Origin: Chloroflexota bacterium
GTDB lineage: Bacteria > Chloroflexota > Dehalococcoidia > GIF9 > UBA5629
Reading direction: 5' to 3'
Assembly: GCA_026389655.1 (NCBI GenBank)
Contig: JAPLHL010000256.1
Coordinates: 1-17,254, forward strand
DNA: 17,254 bases
Shown here: positions 6,830-14,164 of the stretch, one piece after another
Position numbering within the stretch: the stretch's first letter is position 1
Layout of the letters: the number at the start of each line of letters is the position of its first letter
Made by a program: the position numbers and the translations under genes
Notes under the pieces: generated by a model
Told to the model about the DNA's origin: nothing
The model's input: only the letters and a program-made list of their open reading frames with translations
Databases searched by the model: none

Positions 6830-8521
6830 TTATTTCGGTTTGTTTTGTTCTTCTTCCTGCAGGACCCTCCGAAGGACCTTACCAATTAAAGTCTTGGGCA
6901 GCTCTTTGCGGAATTCAACGTATTTGGGGATTTTATAAGCTGTAAGCTTGTTGCGGCAAAATTCCTGGATTTCCTCTGCGGTGGCTTGAGAACCTTCTCT
7001 GAGCACAACCCAGGCCTTAACGGCTTCAGTTTGTTTTGGATCGGGGATCCCGGCTACGCTAACCTCGGACACCGCCGGGTGAGCGCTAATGACCTCTTCT
7101 ACCTCCCGCGGCCACACCTGGAAGCCTCCCGGCTTAATCAGGTCCTTTTTACGTGAAGTGATAAAAATGTATCCATCCTCATCCATATGCCCTATATCTC
7201 CAGTGTACAACCACCCGTCGCGCAGCATCTCCTTAGTTTCCTCCGGACGGTTCCAGTATCCCAACATGAGCTGCGGCGCTTTCATAACAAGTTCGCCTGT
7301 CTCTCCCGGCTTCAGGCTGCCTTCTCCAGTTTCCATATTTGCGATCCTCACGATGACATCAGGCAATGGGCATCCGATGGAGCCTTCTTTGAATTTACCG
7401 TTGCCGGGGCTAACGCAGCAGGCAATCATAGATTCAGTCAAGCCATAGCCTTCCGCCATCCTGCAACCTGTGAGCGATTCAAACCGCCTTTTGGTCTCAG
7501 CCATAAGCGGAGCCGCTCCGGACATGGCGACTTTCATCGATTTAAAGTTGGCTTTGCCCGCTTTAACTTTCGGATGTTCCATTATGGAATTGTACAGTGT
7601 AGGCACTGCCTGCATGAATGCCGGTTTGACCTTTTCTATAGAATCAACAAGATAATTTCTGTCCCTGGGATTGGCAATCAGGCAGATGGGGCTATGACCT
7701 ACAATAGCAACCGAAAGCACCCCGACGTTGCCGAAAGCATGAAATAACGGCAGCGGGCAAAGGAGAATATCATTCCAGGGCTTAAAGTGAGCACTCCACC
7801 ATGTCACTATTTGTAAGCCCGTGTAAATACCCGCCATGTGGTTGCCGACCGCTGACTTTGGAACACCCGTGGTGCCGCCGCTAAAAAGTATCCATGCAGG
7901 ATCGTTAGGAGAAACTTTGACATCAGGCCGTTTGGCGCCGGAGTATTTCTTCATCAGGTCAACGAACCAGAAATCACCCTCAGCAACTTTATCAAGATAA
8001 TGCCCTTCTTTTTTCTCTTTAAGCAGGGTAAAAGCGATCTTCAACATTGGCTTCAGGTAATCTTTGACGCTGGTGACTATAACCTTCTTAACTTTTGTAC
8101 GTGGCTGGATGGCCTTGAGAGCTTTGTAGAATGGGGTAAGAGTGACTACTATCTCTGCCCCGCACTCATTCAGAGTATGAACAAGCTCGTTTTCAGTGTA
8201 CAGGGGGTTTATGCCTGCAACGATGCCGCCCAGTTTCCAGGCTCCAAATTGTGCGATGATAAATTGCGGGCAGTTGGGGAGCATGATAGCTATCCGGTCA
8301 CCCTTCTTGAAGCCCATGGATGCCAGCGCAGCCGCCCAGGTATTGGTGTAAGCCTCTATTTCGGCATATGAGAGATACTTTCCCATAAAAATGATCATGG
8401 GATGCTTCGGTTTTTCCGTGGCGGTTTCAGTAACGAGGTCCAGCAGTGTCTTCTGGGGATACGGCTCCAGTGTGTGGGGAACTCCAGGGTCATAGCTTTT
8501 GAACCATGAATAGTCTTCCAT
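6830..8521 (-). CDS. Acyl-CoA synthetase (AMP-forming), paralogue 1
   Basis: A 563-residue protein of the acyl-adenylate/long-chain fatty acid CoA ligase family, full length. It activates a carboxylic acid with ATP and joins it to CoA in the cytoplasm. Visible motifs are the phosphate-binding loop FSGGTTGVPKS (213-223), GYGLTES (358-364), the ATP-binding TGD (440-442), the hinge region SRKKDLIKPGG (456-466), and the catalytic lysine K548 in PKTLIGK. The loop ends PKS where most members have PKG. It has the same length and order as the plus-strand gene at 14165-15856, with well over half of the residues identical. Start ATG at 8519-8521, preceded by GGGAGG. It heads a minus-strand run with a flavoprotein and an SDR. 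Whether the substrate is a fatty, aromatic or steroid-type acid cannot be told. Confidence 0.93.
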   Translation of the reverse strand: MEDYSWFKSYDPGVPHTLEPYPQKTLLDLVTETATEKPKHPMIIFMGKYLSYAEIEAYTNTWAAALASMGFKKGDRIAIMLPNCPQFIIAQFGAWKLGGIVAGINPLYTENELVHTLNECGAEIVVTLTPFYKALKAIQPRTKVKKVIVTSVKDYLKPMLKIAFTLLKEKKEGHYLDKVAEGDFWFVDLMKKYSGAKRPDVKVSPNDPAWILFSGGTTGVPKSAVGNHMAGIYTGLQIVTWWSAHFKPWNDILLCPLPLFHAFGNVGVLSVAIVGHSPICLIANPRDRNYLVDSIEKVKPAFMQAVPTLYNSIMEHPKVKAGKANFKSMKVAMSGAAPLMAETKRRFESLTGCRMAEGYGLTESMIACCVSPGNGKFKEGSIGCPLPDVIVRIANMETGEGSLKPGETGELVMKAPQLMLGYWNRPEETKEMLRDGWLYTGDIGHMDEDGYIFITSRKKDLIKPGGFQVWPREVEEVISAHPAVSEVSVAGIPDPKQTEAVKAWVVLREGSQATAEEIQEFCRNKLTAYKIPKYVEFRKELPKTLIGKVLRRVLQEEEQNKPK

Positions 8522-9139
8522 TGCAAGCCTCCCTCATTTTTGAATTACTTTATATCGTAATTGGTGATAGTCAGTTTCAGATGTGCATACTATTCAGTAA
8601 TACTAGTGAGTACAGCGATGGAGTATTTTACACCACCTCGTCCTGTCATTGTCAAAATCCTAAATCTGTACGTATATAGGTCCGGGTAATGACAAAATGT
8701 GCCTCTAATCCATATCATTGCCGTAGTTATGCCGGATAGTACTTACCACTGGAATTTATGCCCACCTGGCGCTGCAATGTGATGCCAGAAGGGCTATTTG
8801 ATAGGAGTGATATGCCCATAAGCGATTCAGTATTAGCGTTTCTGGGAATACTCAAAATTAGATGAATAATTCTGTCTATTGTATACTTATATAGCCTAAG
8901 ACGTACGCTCTGGGGGAATCCCGGAGTTCCTTTAGCAACCTTGTTAGTAATGTTATAACACCTTTTAGTACTGCTTATTATGATTCCATTGACCTGATGA
9001 GGCTTTAAATGAGAGATTTTCTTTCTGCAATCGAATTTTTGCTAAGAATATTTCTCAAGTCGTTTACATAATCAGTGAGCGCCTCTGATACGTGATGAGG
9101 CACAGCGAATACTATCCTGATTCTGGATGGAGGCAGCAA
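8522..9139. other. Divergent intergenic region between acyl-CoA ligase 1 and the thiolase-like/DUF35 pair
   Basis: About 620 bp with no convincing gene. It must hold promoters for both directions. On the minus strand a TTGACA/TAAAAT pair is seen at 8625-8655. On the plus strand an extended -10-like TGTTATAAC is at 8951-8959, with a poor -35 match at 8931-8936. A 35-codon plus-strand frame (8758-8865) lacks a ribosome binding site at its first ATG. No long inverted repeat that would mark an operator is obvious. Confidence 0.4.
8625..8655 (-). promoter_or_regulatory. Possible promoter for the minus-strand acyl-CoA ligase operon
   Basis: On the minus strand a perfect -35 box TTGACA (8650-8655) is followed by TAAAAT (8625-8630). 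The spacer is 19 bases, longer than ideal. The transcript would start about 95 bases upstream of the ATG. Called from sequence only. Confidence 0.35.
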
Positions 9140-10306
9140 ATGAGCTTAAAAGATAAATGTGCTATTGTCGGAGTCGGCTATTCTCCCCAGGGAAAGCTGC
9201 CCGACTGGACCGTGAGGGGAATGATGCTGGAAGCGGCCAGGAATGCAATGGAAGATGCAGGACTGACCTCCAGGGACATAGACGGCATCATTTTAGAACC
9301 ATGCGGTGTTGAAAGAGCAATCAATAACACACTTCATTTTCATCTGCAGGAGGACCTGGGCATTGAAACCACCAGGTTTTGCGGTAACTACTACGTCATG
9401 GGAGCCACTGCTGGCTGTGCGATACAATCTGCTGCGATGGCGATCGATGCCGGCCTGTGCGATACGGTCCTTTGCGCATACGTTGAAAAATCGGCCAGCG
9501 CACCCAGCGTTCCCTATCGAAGCTTTGTATCAGCGAAGTCCCCTTCAGCGGGTCCGACAGCCAACCCGACATATGGGCTGATCGGCCCGATGCCCTACTA
9601 CGCCATGATGACCAGGTTCCATATGCTTAAATACGGGACGACCAGCCGGCAGTTAGGCGAAATAGCGGTGACCTTCCGCAAACATGCCAGTATCAACCCG
9701 CTAGCCCAGATGCGCACCCCGATTACCATTGAAGACCACCAGAACTCGAGGATGATAGTGGACCCACTCCACCTGCTGGATTGTTGCCTTGTTTCCGACG
9801 CCGCCCGGGCGATAATAGTCACATCAGCTAAAAGGGCCAGGTCCCTTAAAAAGCCGCCCATCTACATCATGGGCTTTGGCCAGGGTTTTGTAATACATGA
9901 CCTGAAGGTCAGGCCTGATCTGACTTCCACCGGGGCAATACCTTCCGGCCAGTGTGCCTTCAAGATGGCCGGGATAACGCCCAAAGACATCGACGTACTC
10001 TGGCTCTATGATGCAACCACATTTACGGTAATCGCCCAACTGGAAGAGCTGGGGTTCTGCAAGCCGGGCGAAGGAGGCCCCTTCGTAGAAAACGGCAGGC
10101 TTTCAATCGGCGGCGAACTGCCCACTAACACGTCAGGTGGAATGCTTTCCGAAATCTATATACAGGGTTGGACGGGCATACCGGAGATCGTGCGCCAGTT
10201 AAGAGGCGAGTGCGGTGAACGCCAGGTCAAGGACGCCGAGATCGGTCTAGTTACAGCCGAAGGCGGCATTATGAACGCCCATTCAACTACTATTTTAAGG
10301 AGATAA
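9140..10306 (+). CDS. Thiolase-fold protein of the lipid-transfer (SCP-x/Ltp2-like) type, probably a DUF35-dependent aldolase or non-thiolytic enzyme
   Basis: The ATG at 9140 is chosen over an upstream in-frame GTG (9092) because GGAGG ends six bases before it. This gives 388 residues. The thiolase fold shows in the start CAIVGVGYSP, in ATAGCAIQSAAMAIDAG near residue 90, in LEELGFCKPGEGG at 301-313, and in GGELPTNTSGGMLSE at 324-338. The catalytic residues of true thiolases are missing: the CSSG position reads ATAG (89-92), the GHP histidine region reads SEIYIQGW, and the C-terminal C-x-G region reads VTAEGG. Two tyrosines, Y290 (WLYDATTF) and Y340 (SEIY), fit the positions and 50-residue spacing I remember for the essential pair in the steroid aldolase Ltp2. 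The DUF35 partner gene starts 2 bp downstream. An acyl-CoA (retro-)aldolase is the best guess; an inactive scaffold subunit is the alternative. Confidence 0.87.
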   Translation: MSLKDKCAIVGVGYSPQGKLPDWTVRGMMLEAARNAMEDAGLTSRDIDGIILEPCGVERAINNTLHFHLQEDLGIETTRFCGNYYVMGATAGCAIQSAAMAIDAGLCDTVLCAYVEKSASAPSVPYRSFVSAKSPSAGPTANPTYGLIGPMPYYAMMTRFHMLKYGTTSRQLGEIAVTFRKHASINPLAQMRTPITIEDHQNSRMIVDPLHLLDCCLVSDAARAIIVTSAKRARSLKKPPIYIMGFGQGFVIHDLKVRPDLTSTGAIPSGQCAFKMAGITPKDIDVLWLYDATTFTVIAQLEELGFCKPGEGGPFVENGRLSIGGELPTNTSGGMLSEIYIQGWTGIPEIVRQLRGECGERQVKDAEIGLVTAEGGIMNAHSTTILRR

Positions 10307-10308
10307 AC

Positions 10309-10746
10309 ATGTCCAAAATAGACAAACCGCTGCCGGAAATAACCGCTGATAAAAAACCTTTCTGGGAAGCTGCCAACAGGAACGAACTATTGCTCATGAA
10401 GTGTGTCAACTGCGGGCAACTACGTAACCCGCTGTACGCGGGGGACAGCTTTATGTGCCCGAACTGCAACACAACCAAACCTCCGGAGTGGGTCAAAGCC
10501 ACGGGTCATGGGAAAATATTAACGTGGACAGTAATATACAGGGCCTTTCACCCGGCCTTTGCCGAAGAAGTACCCTATATAGCAGCGGTCGCCACACTGG
10601 ATGAGGGCGTAAGAATGATAGCCAACCTGCGCGGCGTGAAACCGGAAGACGTTAGGGGTGATATGGAGGTAGAAGTCTTTTTTGAAAAACTCACTGAGGA
10701 TATTAATTTACCCCAGTTCCGCCCCAAAGGAGCTAAGTCCAATTAG
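10309..10746 (+). CDS. DUF35 OB-fold/zinc-ribbon protein, partner of the thiolase-like protein
   Basis: A 145-residue protein with the standard layout. An N-terminal helix (KPFWEAANRNELLLMKC) leads into a rubredoxin-like zinc ribbon with Cys32, Cys35, Cys50 and Cys53. The OB-fold follows: TGHGKILTWTVIYRAFHPAF at about 65-84, then VPYIAAVATLDEGVRM at 88-103 and the terminal LPQFRP. DUF35 proteins bind CoA-thioester substrates and complete the active site of neighbouring thiolase-fold proteins, as in ChsH2-Ltp2, BbsA-BbsB and the archaeal thiolase/HMG-CoA synthase complex. The gene begins 2 bp after the stop of the thiolase-like gene, and its AAGGAGA ribosome binding site overlaps that gene's last codons. 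This implies coupled synthesis of a stoichiometric complex. Confidence 0.93.
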   Translation: MSKIDKPLPEITADKKPFWEAANRNELLLMKCVNCGQLRNPLYAGDSFMCPNCNTTKPPEWVKATGHGKILTWTVIYRAFHPAFAEEVPYIAAVATLDEGVRMIANLRGVKPEDVRGDMEVEVFFEKLTEDINLPQFRPKGAKSN

Positions 10747-10930
10747 CTAATATCTATTGTCTCTTTGTGTGTTATATTGGTCGGAGTCCGGCAGTCTTGC
10801 ATACTAACTATCCTTTTGTATAGAGGTCAACGAAAAAGTTCTGTCTACCATACGCTCCTGTTAATCTGGGATATCAACAGGCAGGACTTCATCAATCGCT
10901 TCATATAATCTCGTTTGTGATCTCAATAGA

Positions 10931-10960
10931 TTGTCTGTAATATTGTTTAGGTGATATACT
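10931..10960 (+). promoter_or_regulatory. Probable promoter of a leaderless MarR transcript
   Basis: TTGTCT (10931-10936) and TATACT (10955-10960) are separated by 18 bases. Transcription would start around 10967-10968, at or next to the A of the ATG (10968). There is no Shine-Dalgarno sequence before the ATG, which agrees with a leaderless mRNA. Confidence 0.55.
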
Positions 10961-10967
10961 ATATTTT

Positions 10968-11432
10968 ATGAAGAATAATAGCCGGTCATTTCAGAAATTT
11001 GTAAATATCGCCGAGCAGATTGTAGCTAAAATAGAATTAATGCATTCAACAGCCAGTAATTTCAATACTGGTGTGCCGCTTTATCAGAAGGAGATCCATA
11101 CGATTCAAGCCATTGGGAACATCTCCGGGATTAATATAACCAAATTGGCAAAATACATGCATGTGACGAAAGGGGCGGTATCACAGACAGTCAAGAAACT
11201 AGTCAAGAAGGAACTGGTTCGCAAATCACACCCAATAGGCAATAACAAGGAGGTTATCCTTGAACTCACCGACCTTGGCTGGATTGGTTTCCATGCCCAC
11301 GAGAAGATACATAAAGAAATGTTCGATCTGGTTCGCAATCACCTCGGTGATGATTACCAACCCACGCTGGAAAAATTTATTGCATTGATGACCGGTTTTA
11401 TTAAACTAATGGATGAATCCAGCAGTAAGTAA
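10968..11432 (+). CDS. MarR-family transcriptional regulator
   Basis: A 154-residue protein of normal MarR size. An N-terminal helical dimerisation region is followed by a winged helix-turn-helix: helices around INITKLAKYMHVTKGAVSQ (55-73), then TVKKLVKKELVRKSH (74-88), with a wing NNKEVILELTDLGW (92-105). MarR proteins are dimers that usually repress nearby genes and release DNA on binding a hydrophobic or aromatic ligand. The gene lies between the thiolase-like/DUF35 pair and an SRPBCC gene on the same strand, so these and the acyl-CoA ligases are the natural candidate targets. No clear palindromic operator was found upstream. The ATG has no ribosome binding site and sits directly after a -10 box, so translation is likely leaderless. 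Confidence 0.9.
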   Translation: MKNNSRSFQKFVNIAEQIVAKIELMHSTASNFNTGVPLYQKEIHTIQAIGNISGINITKLAKYMHVTKGAVSQTVKKLVKKELVRKSHPIGNNKEVILELTDLGWIGFHAHEKIHKEMFDLVRNHLGDDYQPTLEKFIALMTGFIKLMDESSSK

Positions 11433-11489
11433 GGTGCCGGCATATCATTTGCTTTGACTATTGAGAGAAAAAACTGTAGGAGGACGGAT

Positions 11490-12020
11490 ATGTCATTAAT
11501 GTGTTATTCATGGGGGACAAATGATGTTGAGCGGCGACTTCAATATCCTTGTGATTTAGCTTTTGATAATTATAATGATACCTACTTTAGAGGGACAACA
11601 ATAAGAGCATCTGATGAGATTATTTTCAGGATACTTGGTCAACTCAGGGTGACTATGAATTCCTTCAAACCCTTTAATCCTTCTGAACCGATTCCAGAAT
11701 CAGAGGAATTGATTATCGGCCAGGAAATAATGGAGTTCTTCGAAATAACAAGCGTTGAGAATAAGAGACACCTTACTATACGTATTAAAAAGGGTTCCAA
11801 GGAGTCAAAGGTTTACGGTGATGTGGCTGTAAGCTATGTTGTCCTGCCTGAAAATAAAGAGCAGTGTCGTATAATTGTGAAGTGCCTTATCCACTATCCA
11901 AAGGTAATTGGTTTATTGTTGCGACTTGTTCTACCCTGGGGAGATTTAATAATGATGCGACGTCAGTTGTTAAGTATTAAAAGAGTAGCAGAGCAAATGG
12001 AAAAAGTAAGCACGGTATAA
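11490..12020 (+). CDS. SRPBCC (START-like) ligand-binding protein
   Basis: The ATG at 11490 is chosen because AGGAGG (11478-11483) lies six bases upstream; an in-frame non-ATG start at 11454 has no such signal. The 176-residue product begins with the tyrosine/aspartate-rich segment YPCDLAFDNYNDTYFRGTTI, then RASDEIIFRILGQLRV. It continues with alternating strands (LTIRIKKG, KVYGDVAVSYVVLP, QCRIIVKCLIHYP) and a C-terminal helix RRQLLSIKRVAEQ. This is the SRPBCC helix-grip layout, a deep hydrophobic cavity used for lipid or polyketide binding or cyclisation. It has no signal peptide and is probably cytoplasmic. It follows the MarR gene by 57 bp and is probably cotranscribed, which points to binding of the pathway's hydrophobic substrate. 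The exact subfamily is not recognised. Confidence 0.75.
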   Translation: MSLMCYSWGTNDVERRLQYPCDLAFDNYNDTYFRGTTIRASDEIIFRILGQLRVTMNSFKPFNPSEPIPESEELIIGQEIMEFFEITSVENKRHLTIRIKKGSKESKVYGDVAVSYVVLPENKEQCRIIVKCLIHYPKVIGLLLRLVLPWGDLIMMRRQLLSIKRVAEQMEKVSTV

Positions 12021-12118
12021 TTCTTGACCCTTGCCCAGCTTCTAGTACAGGCACAAGTTTTCCTCCCACTACCAGCCAACCGTCATGGTTAAATAGAACT
12101 TACATACAAAATAACCGC

Positions 12119-12135
12119 GGCCTAAACCAAAAGGC
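12119..12135 (+). terminator. Weak hairpin downstream of the SRPBCC gene
   Basis: GGCCT (12119-12123) can pair with AGGCC (12131-12135) around a 7-base loop, followed by a moderately T-rich stretch. It lies about 100 bp after the SRPBCC stop. The stem is short, so this is a weak call. Confidence 0.2.
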
Positions 12136-12214
12136 CAACTTGTTCGTTTATATTATTAAGTAGTTCACTTTTCAATAGACGGGAATATGACGGTAAAAAT
12201 GCTAATAGTTGCCA

Positions 12215-12243
12215 TTGACAATGTGATTAACAGAAATAATAAA
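12215..12243 (+). promoter_or_regulatory. Possible promoter upstream of the small ORF at 12278
   Basis: A perfect TTGACA (12215-12220) is followed after 17 bases by AATAAA (12238-12243), four of six matches to the -10 consensus. The transcript would begin near 12250 and could end at the palindrome at 12489-12520, giving an RNA of about 270 nt. Confidence 0.4.
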
Positions 12244-12277
12244 TGGGGGCTTCTCAATATGTTAATTTGGGGGGGGA

Positions 12278-12463
12278 ATGAAAACGAATAATCTTGCAGA
12301 TACGCATCAACTGATGGCTATTATTACTTGCGATCAAAGTGATGGATACTTAAAAAACTGGGCAAGGGAAAAAATCCGAGAGTCAGAATATCCAAGAAAT
12401 AAAGACACCTATATTGACGGCAAATATAAAATAACACTAAAACAGGATTTGAGCAGAGACTAA
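12278..12463 (+). CDS. Small hypothetical protein next to a G8 tract
   Basis: A 61-residue polar frame starting MKTNNLADTHQ, with no transmembrane segment or known motif. Its ATG lies one base after a run of eight G (12269-12276), too close to act as a normal ribosome binding site. An overlapping frame from an ATG at 12187 runs through the G tract and stops at 12291. With seven G instead of eight it would be fused in frame to this ORF, giving about 92 residues. A possible promoter (12215-12243) and a strong hairpin (12489-12520) bracket the ORF. The locus might also make a small RNA instead of a protein. Confidence 0.35.
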   Translation: MKTNNLADTHQLMAIITCDQSDGYLKNWAREKIRESEYPRNKDTYIDGKYKITLKQDLSRD

Positions 12464-12488
12464 GTAATAAGTTGTCTCAGTCAATGTT

Positions 12489-12520
12489 AAAGGAGCCCCA
12501 CGATATCGTGGGGCTCCTTT
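12489..12520. terminator. 32-bp perfect palindrome between convergent genes
   Basis: The arm AAAGGAGCCCCACGAT (12489-12504) is followed directly by its exact reverse complement, with no mismatch. As RNA it forms a GC-rich stem of about 14 bp with a tetraloop-sized tip. It separates the plus-strand small ORF (ends 12463) from the minus-strand thiolase-like gene (ends 12567). Each strand ends in CCTTT followed by mixed AT sequence, so it can serve as a bidirectional terminator with a poor U-tract. Confidence 0.85.
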
Positions 12521-12566
12521 ATTATCTTAATATCCACCGGGGATAATGTTGGAATGTCGATTTAAG

Positions 12567-13739
12567 TTAGTCCAATGTATTGGCTAGCAGCAGAAGATCA
12601 GTGTAGTAAAAACCGCCGTAACCGCTGGCTAATGCGTACTTAACCTTGCGTGTAATCTGATGTTCACCTGCGCCTTCGCGGAGCTGCAAAGCTGCCTCCG
12701 CCACGCGCAACGTGCCGGAATCACCTATTGCGTTGGTACAGAGAACGCCGCCTGAAGGCGATACGGGGAATGATCCCTCCCGTGCAGTCACGCCTTTTTC
12801 AATCAAGCGCCATCCCTGGCCTGGTTCGCATAACCCAAATTCCTCAAGCCAGGCAGGCTGGCAGAACGCACACGGGTCGTACATTTCCATAACCTGTATT
12901 TCTTCCATCGGTTTGGTTATGTGATTCCTGGTGAAGATCTTCCTGGCCGTGACGGTCATAGAAGTGTCGACCTGTTTTGTGGGATCAGTAGTTAGTTCTG
13001 CTGCGCCGCGGGTCACCTGGTGAGCGGTTGCGTGGTCTTTTATCCAAACAGGCCTTTTACTGATCTTTTTGGCTGCTTTTTCACCGGCCAGCACCATAGC
13101 GCATGCGCCCAGGCTGGTCGGGCATATCATCAATAAATTGAGAGGATATAATACCATCCTGGCAGCCATCACTTCCTCGGCAGTAAACCTGTCCCTGAGA
13201 TGGGCATTGGGGTTCCTTGCGGCATTATCCGATGCCTGGGCACGTACAACTGCGCCGATTTCCAGGGGGCAGCCTGACTTCGACATATAGTAATTAGAAA
13301 TCATCGACAGGCCTGAGATGGCGCCCACTTCGAAATTGCGGCCAAGGGCCGGTTCCCACAGCGTGATCATAGCTGAAGTGGCATTTCCTTCATCATGCTT
13401 CTCCCAGCCGATTACCAGGGTAGTATCACACATTCCCGATGCTACGTTGAACCATCCGGAAATGACGTTCGTGGTGCCCACGGTACCTCCGGTATTCATT
13501 TTCATCCCGGATTTGCCGATGACGCCTGTGTAATCAGCGAGCAAGGTATCATTTAAGTTATGTCCCTCGAAGAGGTCCATGTTTCCTATGACAACGTTCT
13601 CAATATCCTTTATGGATAGCTGAGCATCTTCCAATGCCTTAGTCACTGCGTCGTTGATCATCTCTCCATCATTATGATAAGGACGCCTTGAACCGTGGCG
13701 GGTCTGTCCGATTCCAACTATTGCAACACGTTGTGACAT
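12567..13739 (-). CDS. Thiolase-fold protein (acetyl-CoA acetyltransferase/lipid-transfer family), orphan copy
   Basis: A 390-residue protein of normal thiolase length, starting MSQRVAIVGIGQTRHG. Fold markers are NTGGTVGTTNVISGW (82-96) in place of the catalytic cysteine loop, and MYDPCAFCQPAWLEEFGLCEPGQG (286-309). The segment SPSGGVLCTNAIGDSG (327-342) keeps the loop that usually carries GHP but has a CTNAIG variant. The nucleophilic Cys of CSSG is absent here (GTVG), and the C-terminal C-x-G region reads ASGYGG, so ordinary thiolysis is doubtful. It is only distantly similar to the protein at 9140-10306. Related proteins (for example BbsB) work with a DUF35 subunit, but no DUF35 gene adjoins this one; the protein at 10309-10746 could serve both. 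The ribosome binding site is modest (GGCAGG). A promoter with an extended -10 lies just upstream. Confidence 0.85.
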   Translation of the reverse strand: MSQRVAIVGIGQTRHGSRRPYHNDGEMINDAVTKALEDAQLSIKDIENVVIGNMDLFEGHNLNDTLLADYTGVIGKSGMKMNTGGTVGTTNVISGWFNVASGMCDTTLVIGWEKHDEGNATSAMITLWEPALGRNFEVGAISGLSMISNYYMSKSGCPLEIGAVVRAQASDNAARNPNAHLRDRFTAEEVMAARMVLYPLNLLMICPTSLGACAMVLAGEKAAKKISKRPVWIKDHATAHQVTRGAAELTTDPTKQVDTSMTVTARKIFTRNHITKPMEEIQVMEMYDPCAFCQPAWLEEFGLCEPGQGWRLIEKGVTAREGSFPVSPSGGVLCTNAIGDSGTLRVAEAALQLREGAGEHQITRKVKYALASGYGGFYYTDLLLLANTLD

Positions 13740-13771
13740 ATTTTTACCTGCCTTTTAAAATCATTCGCAAT

Positions 13772-13800
13772 ATTTTATAGCACTTTTGCATATAATACAA
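13772..13800 (-). promoter_or_regulatory. Probable promoter of the orphan thiolase-like gene
   Basis: On the minus strand, TTGTAT (13795-13800) and TAAAAT (13772-13777) are 17 bases apart. The overlapping reading is an extended -10, TGC followed by TATAAA. The transcript would start about 25 bases before the ATG. Confidence 0.55.
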
Positions 13801-14003
13801 GATAGGCTGAGGAGCGAAAATATCGCTCTCGAACAATTCAAATACCTCATAATGCTGTTTCCCAGCAGGCATATGGAACCGCCGTTGAGACGGTTTTCCA
13901 TCCGAACATAAAATGACCGCAGGCATGGGAGTCCACCGGGCAATTCGGCCATAAATATCTAAATTGAAGAAACTGGCCCCGGATAATTATGCTTGCAGCA
14001 GTG

Positions 14004-14012
14004 TGCTATAAT
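14004..14012 (+). promoter_or_regulatory. Extended -10 promoter upstream of acyl-CoA ligase 2
   Basis: A perfect TATAAT (14007-14012) is preceded by TGC (14004-14006), the extended -10 arrangement. The -35 region (about 13984-13989) matches the consensus poorly, as is usual for this promoter class. The start codon lies about 150 bases downstream. Confidence 0.5.
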
Positions 14013-14164
14013 CGTTATGTTGAAGATTGCCTATTGATTGGTTGGGCAGTCAATGCCATTGTGATGTTGATGTTGCATGCATGTAATGTAATTTGCGGGT
14101 AACAAAGCGAAATACCGGCCATCCTGACTGGAACAGATAAATAATAATTGCGAGGAGGTTTGAT

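Larger units (their letters stand above)
13740..14164. other. Divergent intergenic region between the orphan thiolase-like gene and acyl-CoA ligase 2
   Basis: About 425 bp with no supported gene; two minus-strand frames of about 60 codons lack ribosome binding sites. It holds a promoter for each direction (13772-13800 minus, 14004-14012 plus). An imperfect hairpin lies at 13873-13901 (ATGGAA/TTCCAT with an inner CCGT/ACGG stem) and could be an operator or RNA structure. The plus-strand leader before the ligase is about 145 bases. I see no recognisable riboswitch. Confidence 0.45.

Noticed and set aside
8758..8865. 35-codon plus-strand frame in the divergent region
   Set aside because: No ribosome binding site at its first ATG; an inner ATG with AGGAG (8803-8807) leaves only 17 codons. 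No function or conservation can be argued.
9092..9139. GTG start giving 16 extra residues on the thiolase-like protein
   Set aside because: No ribosome binding site before it; the ATG at 9140 has GGAGG at ideal spacing and matches the usual family N-terminus.
13744..13952. Two overlapping minus-strand frames of about 60 codons
   Set aside because: No ribosome binding sites, no motifs, and they overlap the predicted promoter of the thiolase-like gene.
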